Assembly: GCF_024281235.1 (NCBI RefSeq)
Contig: NZ_JAHWXY010000003.1
Location: forward strand, 1 to 64,000
DNA: 64,000 nucleotides
From: Shinella daejeonensis
GTDB taxonomy: Bacteria; Pseudomonadota; Alphaproteobacteria; Rhizobiales; Rhizobiaceae
Direction of reading: 5' to 3'
The translations under genes and the position numbers were made by a program. Below the pieces are notes generated by a model, which made no database searches, was not told where the DNA came from, and saw only the letters and a list, made by a program, of their open reading frames with translations. Below, in pieces: positions 26,129 through 34,401 of this stretch (the first letter of the stretch is position 1; each line of letters starts with the position of its first letter).

Positions 26129-26641
26129 TCAACGCAGGGACATGCGCCGCAGCGTGCCATCGCGCAGGACGAACTGGTGCCAGATGGCCATCAGGGCGTG
26201 CAGTCCGGCGAGGATGAGGATGATGGTTCCGGCATTCTCATGCAATTCGGCGATCAGGCCGGGGCGCCCCTGAACGGGCGCGGTGAGCGCAGGAAGCTGC
26301 AAGCCGAAGAACGATACTGAGACACCCATGCGTGAAGCCGTGTACCAGCCAGTGATCGGCAGCGCGATCAAGAACAGGTAGAGCACCGCGTGCCCGGCCT
26401 TCGCGGCAGCCGCGAGCCAACCTTGCGCATCGGCTTCGGGCGTGCGGCCGGCCACCCGCAGGACTAGCCGGGGCAACATCAGGGCGAGCACCGCAAGCCC
26501 GAGCGAAAAGTGCAGCAGGGGCGGGTTCTCGGCGATCTTGCGACCGCCCTCGGCCGTGAACCAGGCGCCGAGCACCAGAAGGGCGGTTAGCCAGTGGATG
26601 ACGATCATGCTCGCCGAATAGCGATGCGGCTTGTCGGGCAT
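26129..26641 (-). CDS. Cytochrome b561-family membrane protein
   Basis: 170 residues with four membrane helices. Conserved His for two b haems are present: HW in the first helix (VIHWLTALL), HF in LLHFSLGL, H in KAGHAVLYLFLIALPITGWY, and H in LIAELHENAGTIILILAGLHALMAIWHQF. These proteins shuttle electrons between quinol and periplasmic acceptors. It follows the PepSY gene by 43 bases in the same direction and is probably co-regulated with the DUF2271/ApbE reductase module by the adjacent two-component system. Confidence 0.92.
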   Translation of the reverse strand: MPDKPHRYSASMIVIHWLTALLVLGAWFTAEGGRKIAENPPLLHFSLGLAVLALMLPRLVLRVAGRTPEADAQGWLAAAAKAGHAVLYLFLIALPITGWYTASRMGVSVSFFGLQLPALTAPVQGRPGLIAELHENAGTIILILAGLHALMAIWHQFVLRDGTLRRMSLR

Positions 26642-26684
26642 ATTGAGGTCTCCTTGAGATGCGCCGGAGCGAAAGTGCGGCGGC

Positions 26685-27080
26685 TTATTTCACGACAGCC
26701 TTTGGCCGCGTATTCGTCCCGAGCAGGCCGTCCGCAGACGCTTCGCCGGCGGTTTCCGGCTCGATGCCCTGCGTCCGTTGGCGCTTTGCTCCGTGATGGT
26801 CGTCATCCCGATCCTTGTAGCGCAGCTTGACGATTTCGAGCGTCGCAGGGTCGATCTTGGCTTTGAAGGGGCGACCTCCTTCATCGGTTCCGCGGATTTC
26901 GTAGCAGCCGTCGTCGATCTTGATCCGGGTGACGGTCCAGCCCCGCCCAGCCGCCATCGTCTGCACCGCCTCGCGCGGCTGCCACTGCTCCATCGGAACG
27001 TGGCAATCGTCGTCCGCCCTTGCGGTTCCTAACCCGGCCAACGTCAGAACGAGGATTGCCGCCACCATCTGCTTCATCAT
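26685..27080 (-). CDS. Secreted PepSY-domain protein
   Basis: 131 residues with a signal peptide (QMVAAILVLTLAGLGTARA) and one PepSY domain (WQPREAVQTMAAGRGWTVTRIKIDDGCYEIRGTDEGGRPFKAKIDPATLEIVKL). The IDDGCYE/IDPATLE pattern recurs in the second PepSY protein at 29317. A charged C-terminal tail follows. It is divergent from the response regulator at 27223; the gap holds a phased direct repeat. PepSY proteins of this type are typical outputs or partners of the linked OmpR/EnvZ-like system, possibly as periplasmic inhibitors or cation sensors (inference). Confidence 0.88.
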   Translation of the reverse strand: MMKQMVAAILVLTLAGLGTARADDDCHVPMEQWQPREAVQTMAAGRGWTVTRIKIDDGCYEIRGTDEGGRPFKAKIDPATLEIVKLRYKDRDDDHHGAKRQRTQGIEPETAGEASADGLLGTNTRPKAVVK

Positions 27081-27128
27081 CTGATTGTTCCCGATCAACG
27101 TGATATAGCCACAACTATGGCAGGTTAT

Positions 27129-27144
27129 GCTGACGAATCGCTGA
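27129..27144. promoter_or_regulatory. 11-bp-phased direct repeat, candidate OmpR-type site 2
   Basis: GCTGA-CGAATC-GCTGA in the gap between the divergent PepSY gene and the response regulator. It would suit autoregulation and control of the PepSY-cytochrome b561 unit. Confidence 0.45.
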
Positions 27145-27222
27145 AGCAGCGGCTGGCACCCCTTCAGCAAACCGACAGGTTCAAACCGTAGAAAAACAAC
27201 AGAAAGGGGAACCGATCCAAAG

Positions 27223-27882
27223 ATGAGAGTCTTGCTCGTTGAAGACGATGCGATCCTCGGCAAGGCCGTTCGCGATCACATCGCCGCCAGCCATTCCGTC
27301 GATTGGGTGAACCGGCTCGACGCCGCGCGCGAGCATCTCGATAGCGCGGCCTACGACCTCATCATGCTGGACCTGATGCTTCCCGACGGGCTGGGTGTCG
27401 GCTTCCTGCGAAAACTGCGTGCCGCAGGAAGTGTGACGCCGGTCATCATCCTGACGGCGCTGGACCAGATTTCCGACCGCATCGAAGGACTCGACGCCGG
27501 CGCCGACGATTACATGATCAAGCCCTTCGATCTTTCGGAGTTATCGTCGCGTTTGAACGCCGTAGCGCGGCGCTACAGCGGCAATCCCAATCCCCTCATC
27601 GAGATCGGCGACCTGTGCGTCGATCTTGCCGCCAAAACCGTGAAGCGCGGCGGGCGCTCCGTCGAACTGACCGGACGGGAATGGGCGCTGTTCGAGACCT
27701 TCCTGCAACGGCCGGGCGTCGCGCTGACCAAGGCCCAGCTCGAGGACCGGCTCTATGCGTTCGGTGCCGAAGTGGAGAGCAACACGATCGAGGTCCATGT
27801 CAGTCGGCTGCGCAAAAAGCTGGGGCATACTGTCATCGATACGGTTCGCGGCATCGGTTATCGTCTCGGAAGCGCGCGATGA
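27223..27882 (+). CDS. OmpR/PhoB-family response regulator
   Basis: 219 residues. The receiver domain has acidic pocket VEDDAI, phosphoacceptor Asp51 in IMLDLMLPDG, Thr in ILTAL and Lys in IKPFDL. The C-terminal winged helix (about 125-217) has REWALFETFLQRPG and EVHVSRLRKKLG. AAAGGGGA precedes the ATG. It overlaps the kinase gene by ATGA. The surrounding PepSY, cytochrome b561 and flavin reductase genes suggest it responds to redox, metal or envelope state, similar in context to QseB/PmrA-like systems. Confidence 0.93.
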   Translation: MRVLLVEDDAILGKAVRDHIAASHSVDWVNRLDAAREHLDSAAYDLIMLDLMLPDGLGVGFLRKLRAAGSVTPVIILTALDQISDRIEGLDAGADDYMIKPFDLSELSSRLNAVARRYSGNPNPLIEIGDLCVDLAAKTVKRGGRSVELTGREWALFETFLQRPGVALTKAQLEDRLYAFGAEVESNTIEVHVSRLRKKLGHTVIDTVRGIGYRLGSAR

Positions 27883-29210
27883 AACGCCCGAAAAGCCTGC
27901 AATGGCGGCTTTCGCTATGGCTCGGCCTCGGCATGACGGTGCTTTGGGCAGTCGCCGCCGTGGTTACGGGTTGCAGGCTGCACAATGAGATGAACGAAGT
28001 CTTCGACAGCGCACTCGAGGAAACCGCGCAACGGATACTGCCGCTTGCGGCGCTCGAAATCCTCGGGCGTGATGCCGACGATTCGGAGCAGCGCGTGGCG
28101 ACGCTGCGTCAGCATGACGAATACTTCACCTATGTCGTACGTGACGAAGCGGGCAAGGTTCTACTCAGCTCGCACAATGCGGATCTGGCGGTTTTTCCGC
28201 CATTCTCGGGAATGGGCTTCACCGATACGCAAACCCATCGGCTCTATTCCGACGCCGCGCTGCAAGGCAGCCTCACGATCACCGTCGCCGAACCGCTTTC
28301 TCATCGGCGAATGGCGGCAGAACACGCCTCACTGGATCTCGCCCTGCCACTCGGCATTATCGTTCCCCTCAGCCTCCTCGGTGTCTGGCTCATCGTTCGG
28401 CTGTCGATGACTCCCGTCCGGGCTTTCCGATCACAGATCGAGGCGCGCGGCGGCGGCGATCTTGCTCCGGTCAAAGCCGACAACCTGCCTTCCGAGGTGG
28501 AACCAGTCGCTCATTCGGTGAACCGGCTTCTTGAACGCCTGAAACGGACATTGCAGGCGGAACGCACGCTGGCGGCGAAATCCGCCCATGAACTACGAAC
28601 GCCGGTCGCGGCTGCACTGGCACAAGCGCAAAGGATGATCATCGAGGCTACCGATGACACGACCCGCGAACACGCGCGCGACATGGAAACTGCCCTGCGG
28701 CGTCTTTCCCGGCTGACCGAAAAGCTGATGCAGCTTGCAAGGGCCGAGGGCGGCCGCCTGCTGGCGGAGAAGCCTGTCGACATCGCAGTCATCCTGCGCA
28801 TGGTCGTCAGCGAGTTCGGCGAACACACCCCTGGCGCCGGTCGGGTCGAGCTGATGCTTCCCGACAATCCGGTATCCGCCAATATCGATCCGGACGCCTT
28901 CGCCGTTCTGGCGCGCAACCTCATTGAAAACGCCCTGAAGCATGGCGACCCGAAGGAGCCTGTCAGCGTCGCGCTATCGGCTGAGGGCACCCTGCAAGTC
29001 ACGAATGCCGGTCCGGCCGTGCCGGCGGAGACGCTTGCCCGACTGTCCGAGCCTTTCGAGCGGGGCCAGTCAGATGCGGACGGCGCGGGTCTCGGCTTGG
29101 CCATCGCCAAAACGATCGCCGCTGGCACGGGCGGCAGGCTTGATCTGATCTCGCCGATAGAGGGGCGGCGGGACGGTTTCGCGGCCGTATTTTTCTCCGG
29201 CAAGCAATAG
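27879..29210 (+). CDS. Sensor histidine kinase, QseC/EnvZ type
   Basis: 443 residues. There are two membrane segments (about 15-36 and 160-182) around a periplasmic domain of about 120 residues, then HAMP-like linker, HisKA with phosphoacceptor His in KSAHELRTPVAAAL, and HATPase with N-box LARNLIENALKHG and G-box DGAGLGLAIAK. All catalytic motifs are present. The start at 27879 is fixed by ATGA overlap with the regulator gene and by the basic KRPKSLQWRLSLW leader. It forms a bicistronic two-component system with the preceding gene. Confidence 0.93.
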   Translation: MKRPKSLQWRLSLWLGLGMTVLWAVAAVVTGCRLHNEMNEVFDSALEETAQRILPLAALEILGRDADDSEQRVATLRQHDEYFTYVVRDEAGKVLLSSHNADLAVFPPFSGMGFTDTQTHRLYSDAALQGSLTITVAEPLSHRRMAAEHASLDLALPLGIIVPLSLLGVWLIVRLSMTPVRAFRSQIEARGGGDLAPVKADNLPSEVEPVAHSVNRLLERLKRTLQAERTLAAKSAHELRTPVAAALAQAQRMIIEATDDTTREHARDMETALRRLSRLTEKLMQLARAEGGRLLAEKPVDIAVILRMVVSEFGEHTPGAGRVELMLPDNPVSANIDPDAFAVLARNLIENALKHGDPKEPVSVALSAEGTLQVTNAGPAVPAETLARLSEPFERGQSDADGAGLGLAIAKTIAAGTGGRLDLISPIEGRRDGFAAVFFSGKQ

Positions 29211-29316
29211 CGCAACCAGCAGCCTGCTCCCGTTAGCCCAGATACGGCGAAGGCACGCACGCCTCGGAATGAATGCCTTTGCCGACCGTCCGGACGCGTC
29301 TCGACTACGCGTGGCC

Positions 29317-29622
29317 CTATTTCTCCTTCCGTGGCGCACCCCCATCGTCACCGAGGCGTTTGACCTTTCCATCAACAACCTCCAGGGTCGCCGGGTCGAC
29401 TTTGACCTTGAGGATGTTGCCGCTGGCATCGGTCACCCGAAGCTCGTAACAGCCGTCGTCGATCTTCATCCTGTCAATGGTCCATTCGAAGTCGCTGGCA
29501 AGCTTCGCCAGCGCTTCGAACGATTGCCTCTTTTCGGGCGATACATCGCATGCCTCGCCAGCAAGGGCGGCGCCAGCCGGCAGCATCACCAGCAATGCAA
29601 GCATCGTGAAAGACTTTTTCAT
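29317..29622 (-). CDS. Small secreted PepSY-domain protein
   Basis: 101 residues with a signal peptide (KKSFTMLALLVMLPAGAALA) and a single PepSY domain (SFEALAKLASDFEWTIDRMKIDDGCYELRVTDASGNILKVKVDPATLEVV). It is closely related in pattern to the 131-residue PepSY protein at 26685 but lacks the long tail. It is convergent with the histidine kinase gene. Its promoter side carries the phased repeat at 29710, suggesting control by the same regulator. Confidence 0.88.
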   Translation of the reverse strand: MKKSFTMLALLVMLPAGAALAGEACDVSPEKRQSFEALAKLASDFEWTIDRMKIDDGCYELRVTDASGNILKVKVDPATLEVVDGKVKRLGDDGGAPRKEK

Positions 29623-29709
29623 GGTTCCAACTCCTCAGTTGCCCTCATCTACGCGTGCAATCATGCAACGCCTTGCTGATGGGCTCCTGAAGAACGATGA
29701 TAATTCCTG

Positions 29710-29725
29710 TCAGCTTCCAGTCAGC
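29710..29725. promoter_or_regulatory. 11-bp-phased direct repeat, candidate OmpR-type site 3
   Basis: On the minus strand GCTGA-CTGGAA-GCTGA, 88 bases upstream of the small PepSY gene; same pentamer and spacing as site 2. Confidence 0.45.
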
Positions 29726-30006
29726 GAGGCCGCGTGGCAGTCGATACCGACAATGGGCTCAGCGCACCAAGTGACCTGAAGGATGGCTTTGGGGATAATC
29801 CTCTGTCGACGGGTAATGCAACACCGGCGATGCGGCGAAAACGCGGGCATCTCGAACCTTGACAAGAACTGGGCCAGCCTTTCGGGCGTGATTGTAAATC
29901 GCTGTTCGTTGTCCGATAGATACACTGGTTCCTTTCGAAGCGTCATGGGCTCCCGAATGGTACCACCAGATGAAATTGGTCTTTCGCGGGAGTGTGCCAG
30001 CAAATC
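29726..30006. other. Gap without a convincing gene
   Basis: A minus-strand frame from 29946 (GGGAG upstream; LRKEPVYLSDNEQRFTITPERLAQFLSRFEMP) could encode about 78 residues, but the C-terminal half looks unlike a protein and no family is recognised. It may be a degraded gene. It is otherwise the upstream region of the MgtC-like gene. Confidence 0.3.
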
Positions 30007-31266
30007 ATGGACGGGGACGCCCTTCTCAGCCGCCTGGCGGTTTCGCTATCGATCGGCTTGCTGATCGGTCTCGAGCGCGGCTGGCGCACCAGAAATGACG
30101 AAGACCATCAACGTGCGGCGGGATTGCGCACCTTCGCGCTTTCGGGGTTGATCGGCGGCGTCGCCGGCGCGCTGGCGCAGCAATTCGACTCGGCCGCCAT
30201 CATCGGCTTGGCTTTTCTGGGGTTCACAGGGGCTTTCGCCACGTTTCACTGGCTGGAGGCGCAGGCCGAGCGAAACTACAGCGCGACCTCCGTGATCGCT
30301 GGCATGTCGACCTTCCTGCTTGGCGCCCTCGCCGTCGTGGGCGATGTGGCGGCCGCCGTCGCCGGCGCCGTCGCGACGGCCGTGCTGCTGGCGCTGCGCG
30401 ATCAGTTGCACCGTTGGGTCGCATCGTTGAGCTGGAGCGAAATCCGCTCGGGCTTGACGCTTCTGGCTATGACGTTTCTGCTGTTGCCGGTCCTGCCAAA
30501 TCGGCCGATCGATCCGTGGAACGCGATCAATCCGTATGAAATCTGGCTGCTTACGATCCTGATCGCGGCCGTGTCCTTTGCCGGATACGTCGCCGTTCGC
30601 GTATTCGGGGACCGGCTGGGCGTGCTCACGGCGGCGGTCGCAGGGGGGCTCGCATCTTCAACGGCCACGACCGCGACACTGGCGGCCCTGGCTCGGCGCC
30701 GCAGCGAAGCCGCCGCTCTACTTTCCGGCGGAGTGCTCCTTGCAGGGGTGGTCATGATCGCGCGCGTTGCGATCATCGCCACCGCGCTCAATCCGTCCCT
30801 GCTGCCGCACCTCCAATGGCCGCTCCTCATTGGCGGCGGCGTCCTTGTTCTCGGGGCTGGGCTTCTGCTTCTCCAAAGTAGCGGCGCCACGGAACAGCCG
30901 GAATTGAAGATCACCAATCCGCTCGAACTGGCGCCGGCCATCAAGATGGGCGCGCTCATCACCGCCGTCATGTTGATCTCGCAATTGCTTCAACAATCGT
31001 TCGGAAACGCGGGCATCTTCGCGACGGCCGCGATCTCGGGGATAGCGGATGTCGATGCGATCTCGATCTCCATGGCGCGAATGTCTCTACAGACGATCGA
31101 GCCGAAGCTTGCGGCCCAGGCGATCCTGGTCGCGGTCGGTGTGAATTCGCTCGCCAAGGCCGTCCTGGCCGCATGGCTTGGCGGCTACAAACTCGGGGTT
31201 CGCGTGGGAGCCGTCAGCACGCTCGGGGTTGCTGCGGGCATAGTGGCGTCGCTGAAACTCGCTTGA
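30007..31266 (+). CDS. MgtC/SapB-DUF4010 family membrane protein
   Basis: 419 residues, about 11-12 membrane helices. The N-terminal part is MgtC-like (LAVSLSIGLLIGLERGWR, AGLRTFALSGLIGGVAG), the C-terminal part is DUF4010 (GLASSTATTATLAALARR, ATAAISGIADVDAISISMARM). Such long MgtC-DUF4010 proteins are annotated as putative Mg or metal-related membrane proteins; transport has not been shown for most. The ATG at 30007 is chosen; a GTG at 29992 is possible. It is convergent with the P1B-4 ATPase, so it lies in a metal-homeostasis neighbourhood. Confidence 0.85.
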   Translation: MDGDALLSRLAVSLSIGLLIGLERGWRTRNDEDHQRAAGLRTFALSGLIGGVAGALAQQFDSAAIIGLAFLGFTGAFATFHWLEAQAERNYSATSVIAGMSTFLLGALAVVGDVAAAVAGAVATAVLLALRDQLHRWVASLSWSEIRSGLTLLAMTFLLLPVLPNRPIDPWNAINPYEIWLLTILIAAVSFAGYVAVRVFGDRLGVLTAAVAGGLASSTATTATLAALARRRSEAAALLSGGVLLAGVVMIARVAIIATALNPSLLPHLQWPLLIGGGVLVLGAGLLLLQSSGATEQPELKITNPLELAPAIKMGALITAVMLISQLLQQSFGNAGIFATAAISGIADVDAISISMARMSLQTIEPKLAAQAILVAVGVNSLAKAVLAAWLGGYKLGVRVGAVSTLGVAAGIVASLKLA

Positions 31267-31295
31267 TTTCCAGGGCTGTCGGACCGCATTTCCCC

Positions 31296-33287
31296 TTACG
31301 ACGCCTGGAGGCTGTCATGGACTTCGCCTGGCACTTTTGGAACAGACGCCGAAACGTTTCGTTCCTCCGGTGTGCGGCGCTTAGGCGTTACCTCGTCCGC
31401 GTTCCGCCGGATATGGTCCGAGAGCAGGCGCAAGCCGTTCAGGACGACCAGCACGGTCCCGCCTTCATGCCCGACCACCGCCAGCGGCAGCGGCAGATCA
31501 AAGAACAGCCCGCTCGTGACGAGCACCAGCATGGCGCCAATCGCGACAGTGAGGTTCTGCCGGATGACAGAGGCGGTGCGCCGCGCCAGCCGGTGCGCCT
31601 CCGCCAGTTTCTTCATGTCTTCCGACAGCAGCGCCACATCGGCCGCCTGAAGGGCGACATCCGAACCGGCCGCACCCATGGCGATGCCCACATCGGCCCG
31701 CGCAAGGGCGGCCGCGTCGTTCACGCCGTCGCCGACGAATGCGACTTTGCCGCGTTCCGCCAGTTCACCGATTTGGCGCACCTTGTCCTGTGGCAGCATT
31801 TCGGCGTGGATCTCGTCTGGGCCGAGGCCGAGTTCCGCACCGATGCGCAGGGCCACCGGGCGACGGTCGCCGGTCATCATAAAGATGCGGCGCACGCCGC
31901 CGGCGCGTAGGGCGGCGAGCGCCGGAGCGGAACTCACCCTCGCCTCGTCCGCCACGCTGACGGCACCCAGAATGGTCGATCCTCGCCCCAGATAGATGAC
32001 AGTTTGCGCGTTCTCCTCCAGTTCACGGAATTCGGCGCGATCGGTGGACGCATCCATTTCCCCGGCGAGATAAGAATTTCCGGCCCAGACAGGGCCAACC
32101 TCGTCCTGCCCGACGATTCCGGCGCTGGGACGGGAGCTGACATCCATGACTTGCGCCGGTTCGATCCCGTGTATAACTGCCTCGCGGCGGATCGCTGCGG
32201 CGATGTGATGCTCGGAATGGGCTTCGAGCCCCGCCAGCAGGGACAGGAAGCGCCGATCCTCACCGTCCAGCGTAATGATCCGCGTCACCTGCGCACGGCC
32301 GTTGGTCAGCGTGCCTGTCTTGTCGAAGGCGAAGGTATCGACGGCCGCCAGCATTTCGAGCGCGCCGCCGCCCTTGAACAGAACGCCGCCCCGCGCCGCC
32401 GCCGAGAGCGCCGACAGGATCGCCGCCGGCACCGATATGACGATCGCACAGGGGCTGGCCGCGACCAGCAGCGTCGCGGCCTTGTAGAGCGCCTGCTCCC
32501 AATCGCGGCCGAGCCAGTAAAAGACGGCGAAGGCGAGAACCGCGCCGATGAGGACCGCGACGGTATAACGCTGGCCAAACCAGGCGCTGAACCGTTCGGA
32601 CGGCGCTTTCGCCTCCTGGGCCTCGGTGACCAGCCGGATCATGCGCGCGATCGTGCTGTCGCCGATCGTTCTCGCTATCGTCACTTCCAGGATGCCGTCG
32701 AGATTGACGGTGGCTTCGAACACCTGCTGGCCCGGCTCCTTGGAGACGGGCATGGATTCGCCGGTGATGTTGGCCTCGTCGATGCCGCCGCGCCCTTGCA
32801 GGATGACGCCGTCGGCAGGCACCCGGGCGCCCGGCCGCAGGATCACCACGTCGCCGACGGCAAGCTCCGCGGCGGGAACCTCCGTGACCGCACCGTCGGC
32901 GTTCTTGCGGAACGCCGTCTCGGGGCGCAGCGCCATCAGGGCTTCGACCGCGCGGCGCGCGCGCCCGAGCGCCTGGTGTTCGAGCGTCGTCGACACGCTG
33001 AACAGCGTCAGCAGCACGGCACCTTCGAACGGCGCGCCGACGATCGCTGCGGCGATCGCGGCGACCACCATCAGGAGGTCGATGTCGAGGATATGCTGCC
33101 GCCACAGCGCTGACAGGGCCGTCCACGCGGCGGGAAGCCCGCCGGCGGCATAGACGAGCGCCAGTCCCGGCCACCGCAGGACACCAAGTGCCTCGGCTGG
33201 CGGCCAGGTCCCGACCGTCGCCAGGATCATGCCCAGCACTGTCAGGAGCGACATCAGCATCGGGATATCTAACGACAGGCGTCTCAT
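31296..33287 (-). CDS. P1B-4-type metal-exporting ATPase (Co/Fe)
   Basis: 663 residues from MRRLSLDIPM, with no N-terminal CxxC metal-binding domain. Landmarks: TGES at 175-178, SPC at 278-280 in the metal-binding helix, DKTGT at 322-326, GDGVNDAAAL, and HEGGT at 607-611. SPC plus HEG(G/S)T is the signature of subgroup P1B-4 (CoaT, CtpD and PfeT type), exporters of Co(II) and Fe(II), which argues against the usual zinc/cadmium label. It follows the VIT1-family gene by two bases, so both are one operon. The Irr-like palindromes upstream support an iron link. Confidence 0.92.
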   Translation of the reverse strand: MRRLSLDIPMLMSLLTVLGMILATVGTWPPAEALGVLRWPGLALVYAAGGLPAAWTALSALWRQHILDIDLLMVVAAIAAAIVGAPFEGAVLLTLFSVSTTLEHQALGRARRAVEALMALRPETAFRKNADGAVTEVPAAELAVGDVVILRPGARVPADGVILQGRGGIDEANITGESMPVSKEPGQQVFEATVNLDGILEVTIARTIGDSTIARMIRLVTEAQEAKAPSERFSAWFGQRYTVAVLIGAVLAFAVFYWLGRDWEQALYKAATLLVAASPCAIVISVPAAILSALSAAARGGVLFKGGGALEMLAAVDTFAFDKTGTLTNGRAQVTRIITLDGEDRRFLSLLAGLEAHSEHHIAAAIRREAVIHGIEPAQVMDVSSRPSAGIVGQDEVGPVWAGNSYLAGEMDASTDRAEFRELEENAQTVIYLGRGSTILGAVSVADEARVSSAPALAALRAGGVRRIFMMTGDRRPVALRIGAELGLGPDEIHAEMLPQDKVRQIGELAERGKVAFVGDGVNDAAALARADVGIAMGAAGSDVALQAADVALLSEDMKKLAEAHRLARRTASVIRQNLTVAIGAMLVLVTSGLFFDLPLPLAVVGHEGGTVLVVLNGLRLLSDHIRRNADEVTPKRRTPEERNVSASVPKVPGEVHDSLQAS

Positions 33288-33289
33288 GA

Positions 33290-33985
33290 TCAGACCGCCC
33301 GGCCGATAAGGGCGCCGATGGCCGCTGTCGACGCCATGGCCACCGCGCCCCAGAAGACGACCCGAACAGTCGGTTTCCAGATGCCGGCGCCGCCCGCGCT
33401 CGCACCAACCGCCCCGAGCGCGGCAAGCCCGACGAGACAGGCGATGGACACTGCCCATACGACCGCTCCCGCCGGCGCGAGCAGCGCCACGACCAGCGGC
33501 AGCGCCGCGCCCACGGAAAAGGTCGCCGCGGATGTGAAGGCCGCCTGGACGGGCCGCGCCATCACATGGCTCGACAGTCCGAGTTCGTCGCGCGCATGCG
33601 CCTCGAATGCGTCCTTCGCCATCATTTGCTTAGCCACCTCAAGGGCGAGATCCGGCGCGACGCCGCGCTGCTCGTAGATCGCAGCGAGTTCGGCTAGTTC
33701 CGCCTCCGGCTGCGTGGCCAGTTCGCGGCGCTCGCGCGCCATGTCGGCTTCTTCCGTGTCGGCCTGTGAGCTGACCGAGACATATTCGCCGGCCGCCATT
33801 GACATGGCTCCGGCCACCAGCCCGGCAACGCCCGCCACAAGGACCTCGTGAGGGCCGGCGGTCGCCGCCGCCACGCCGACGATAAGGCTCGACGTCGAGA
33901 TCAACCCGTCATTGGCCCCAAGCACCGCCGCCCGAAGCCAACCGATACGTTCGATAAGATGATTCTCTTTGTGTAAAGTGCGCAT
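33290..33985 (-). CDS. VIT1/CCC1-family iron/manganese transporter
   Basis: 231 residues. The N-terminus ERIGWLRAAVLGANDGLISTSSLIVGVA and AGAMSMAAGEYVSVSSQADTEEADMARERREL are the VIT1 signature (first helix, then the cytoplasmic Glu-rich metal-binding helices), followed by three C-terminal helices. The eukaryotic relatives move Fe(II)/Mn(II) into vacuoles; bacterial ones are thought to export or detoxify them. Paired with a P1B-4 ATPase it makes an iron-efflux operon. It is the first gene after the palindromes at 34082-34145. Confidence 0.9.
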   Translation of the reverse strand: MRTLHKENHLIERIGWLRAAVLGANDGLISTSSLIVGVAAATAGPHEVLVAGVAGLVAGAMSMAAGEYVSVSSQADTEEADMARERRELATQPEAELAELAAIYEQRGVAPDLALEVAKQMMAKDAFEAHARDELGLSSHVMARPVQAAFTSAATFSVGAALPLVVALLAPAGAVVWAVSIACLVGLAALGAVGASAGGAGIWKPTVRVVFWGAVAMASTAAIGALIGRAV

Positions 33986-34081
33986 AGAATTTGTTCCAGT
34001 GTGCGATCGGTCGGCCCCGAGGCACCGCCCATTCTACGGACGCTCGTGAAAGCGTGGCCGATCGATTGCCCGACATCCATA

Positions 34082-34145
34082 TTAGAACTATTCTAAATAT
34101 GTGGCATGGACATTGAGATTGATCAATATGTTAGATTTATTCTAA
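34082..34145. promoter_or_regulatory. Two Irr/ICE-box-like palindromes
   Basis: TTAGAA-CTA-TTCTAA at 34082-34096 is a perfect dyad, and TTAGAT-TTA-TTCTAA at 34131-34145 is a one-mismatch copy. They lie 97-160 bases upstream of the VIT1 gene. As remembered, the Rhizobiales iron control element bound by Irr has the form TTTAGAA-N3-TTCTAAA, which these match closely. Iron-responsive control of the VIT1/P1B-4 operon is the natural reading. Confidence 0.55.
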
Positions 34146-34328
34146 TCTGCAAGACGTCATCCATAGAGCGTGCTGGCGTTTGAAGCGCCCGACCATCATA
34201 TCGACGAGCGCCAATCCCGGAAGATCTGGCACGCCGAGGCCGTTGTAGGGGAACCACCTGCCGGCTGCGGCCGCTGCCAGGCCGAGAACAGTGACCACTG
34301 AGCGGACCAGCGACAGGTCGATCGGCAA
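34146..34328 (-). pseudogene. Remnant of a second P1B-4 ATPase N-terminus
   Basis: The minus-strand frame from 34328 gives LSLVRSVVTVLGLAAAAAGRWFPYNGLGVPDLPGLALVDMMVG, which parallels residues 6-50 of the intact ATPase (LDIPMLMSLLTVLGMILATVG, then EALGVLRWPGLALVYAAGG). After that the similarity is lost. It is a short truncated duplicate with no catalytic part. The bases from 34329 to 34401 show nothing. Confidence 0.4.
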
Positions 34329-34401
34329 AACGCTTCATTTCAGGCTCCTGGCTGGTGCGGTCACGGCCTCGGCCGCCGACGCTGGCTGGGCAGGGAAATC
34401 G

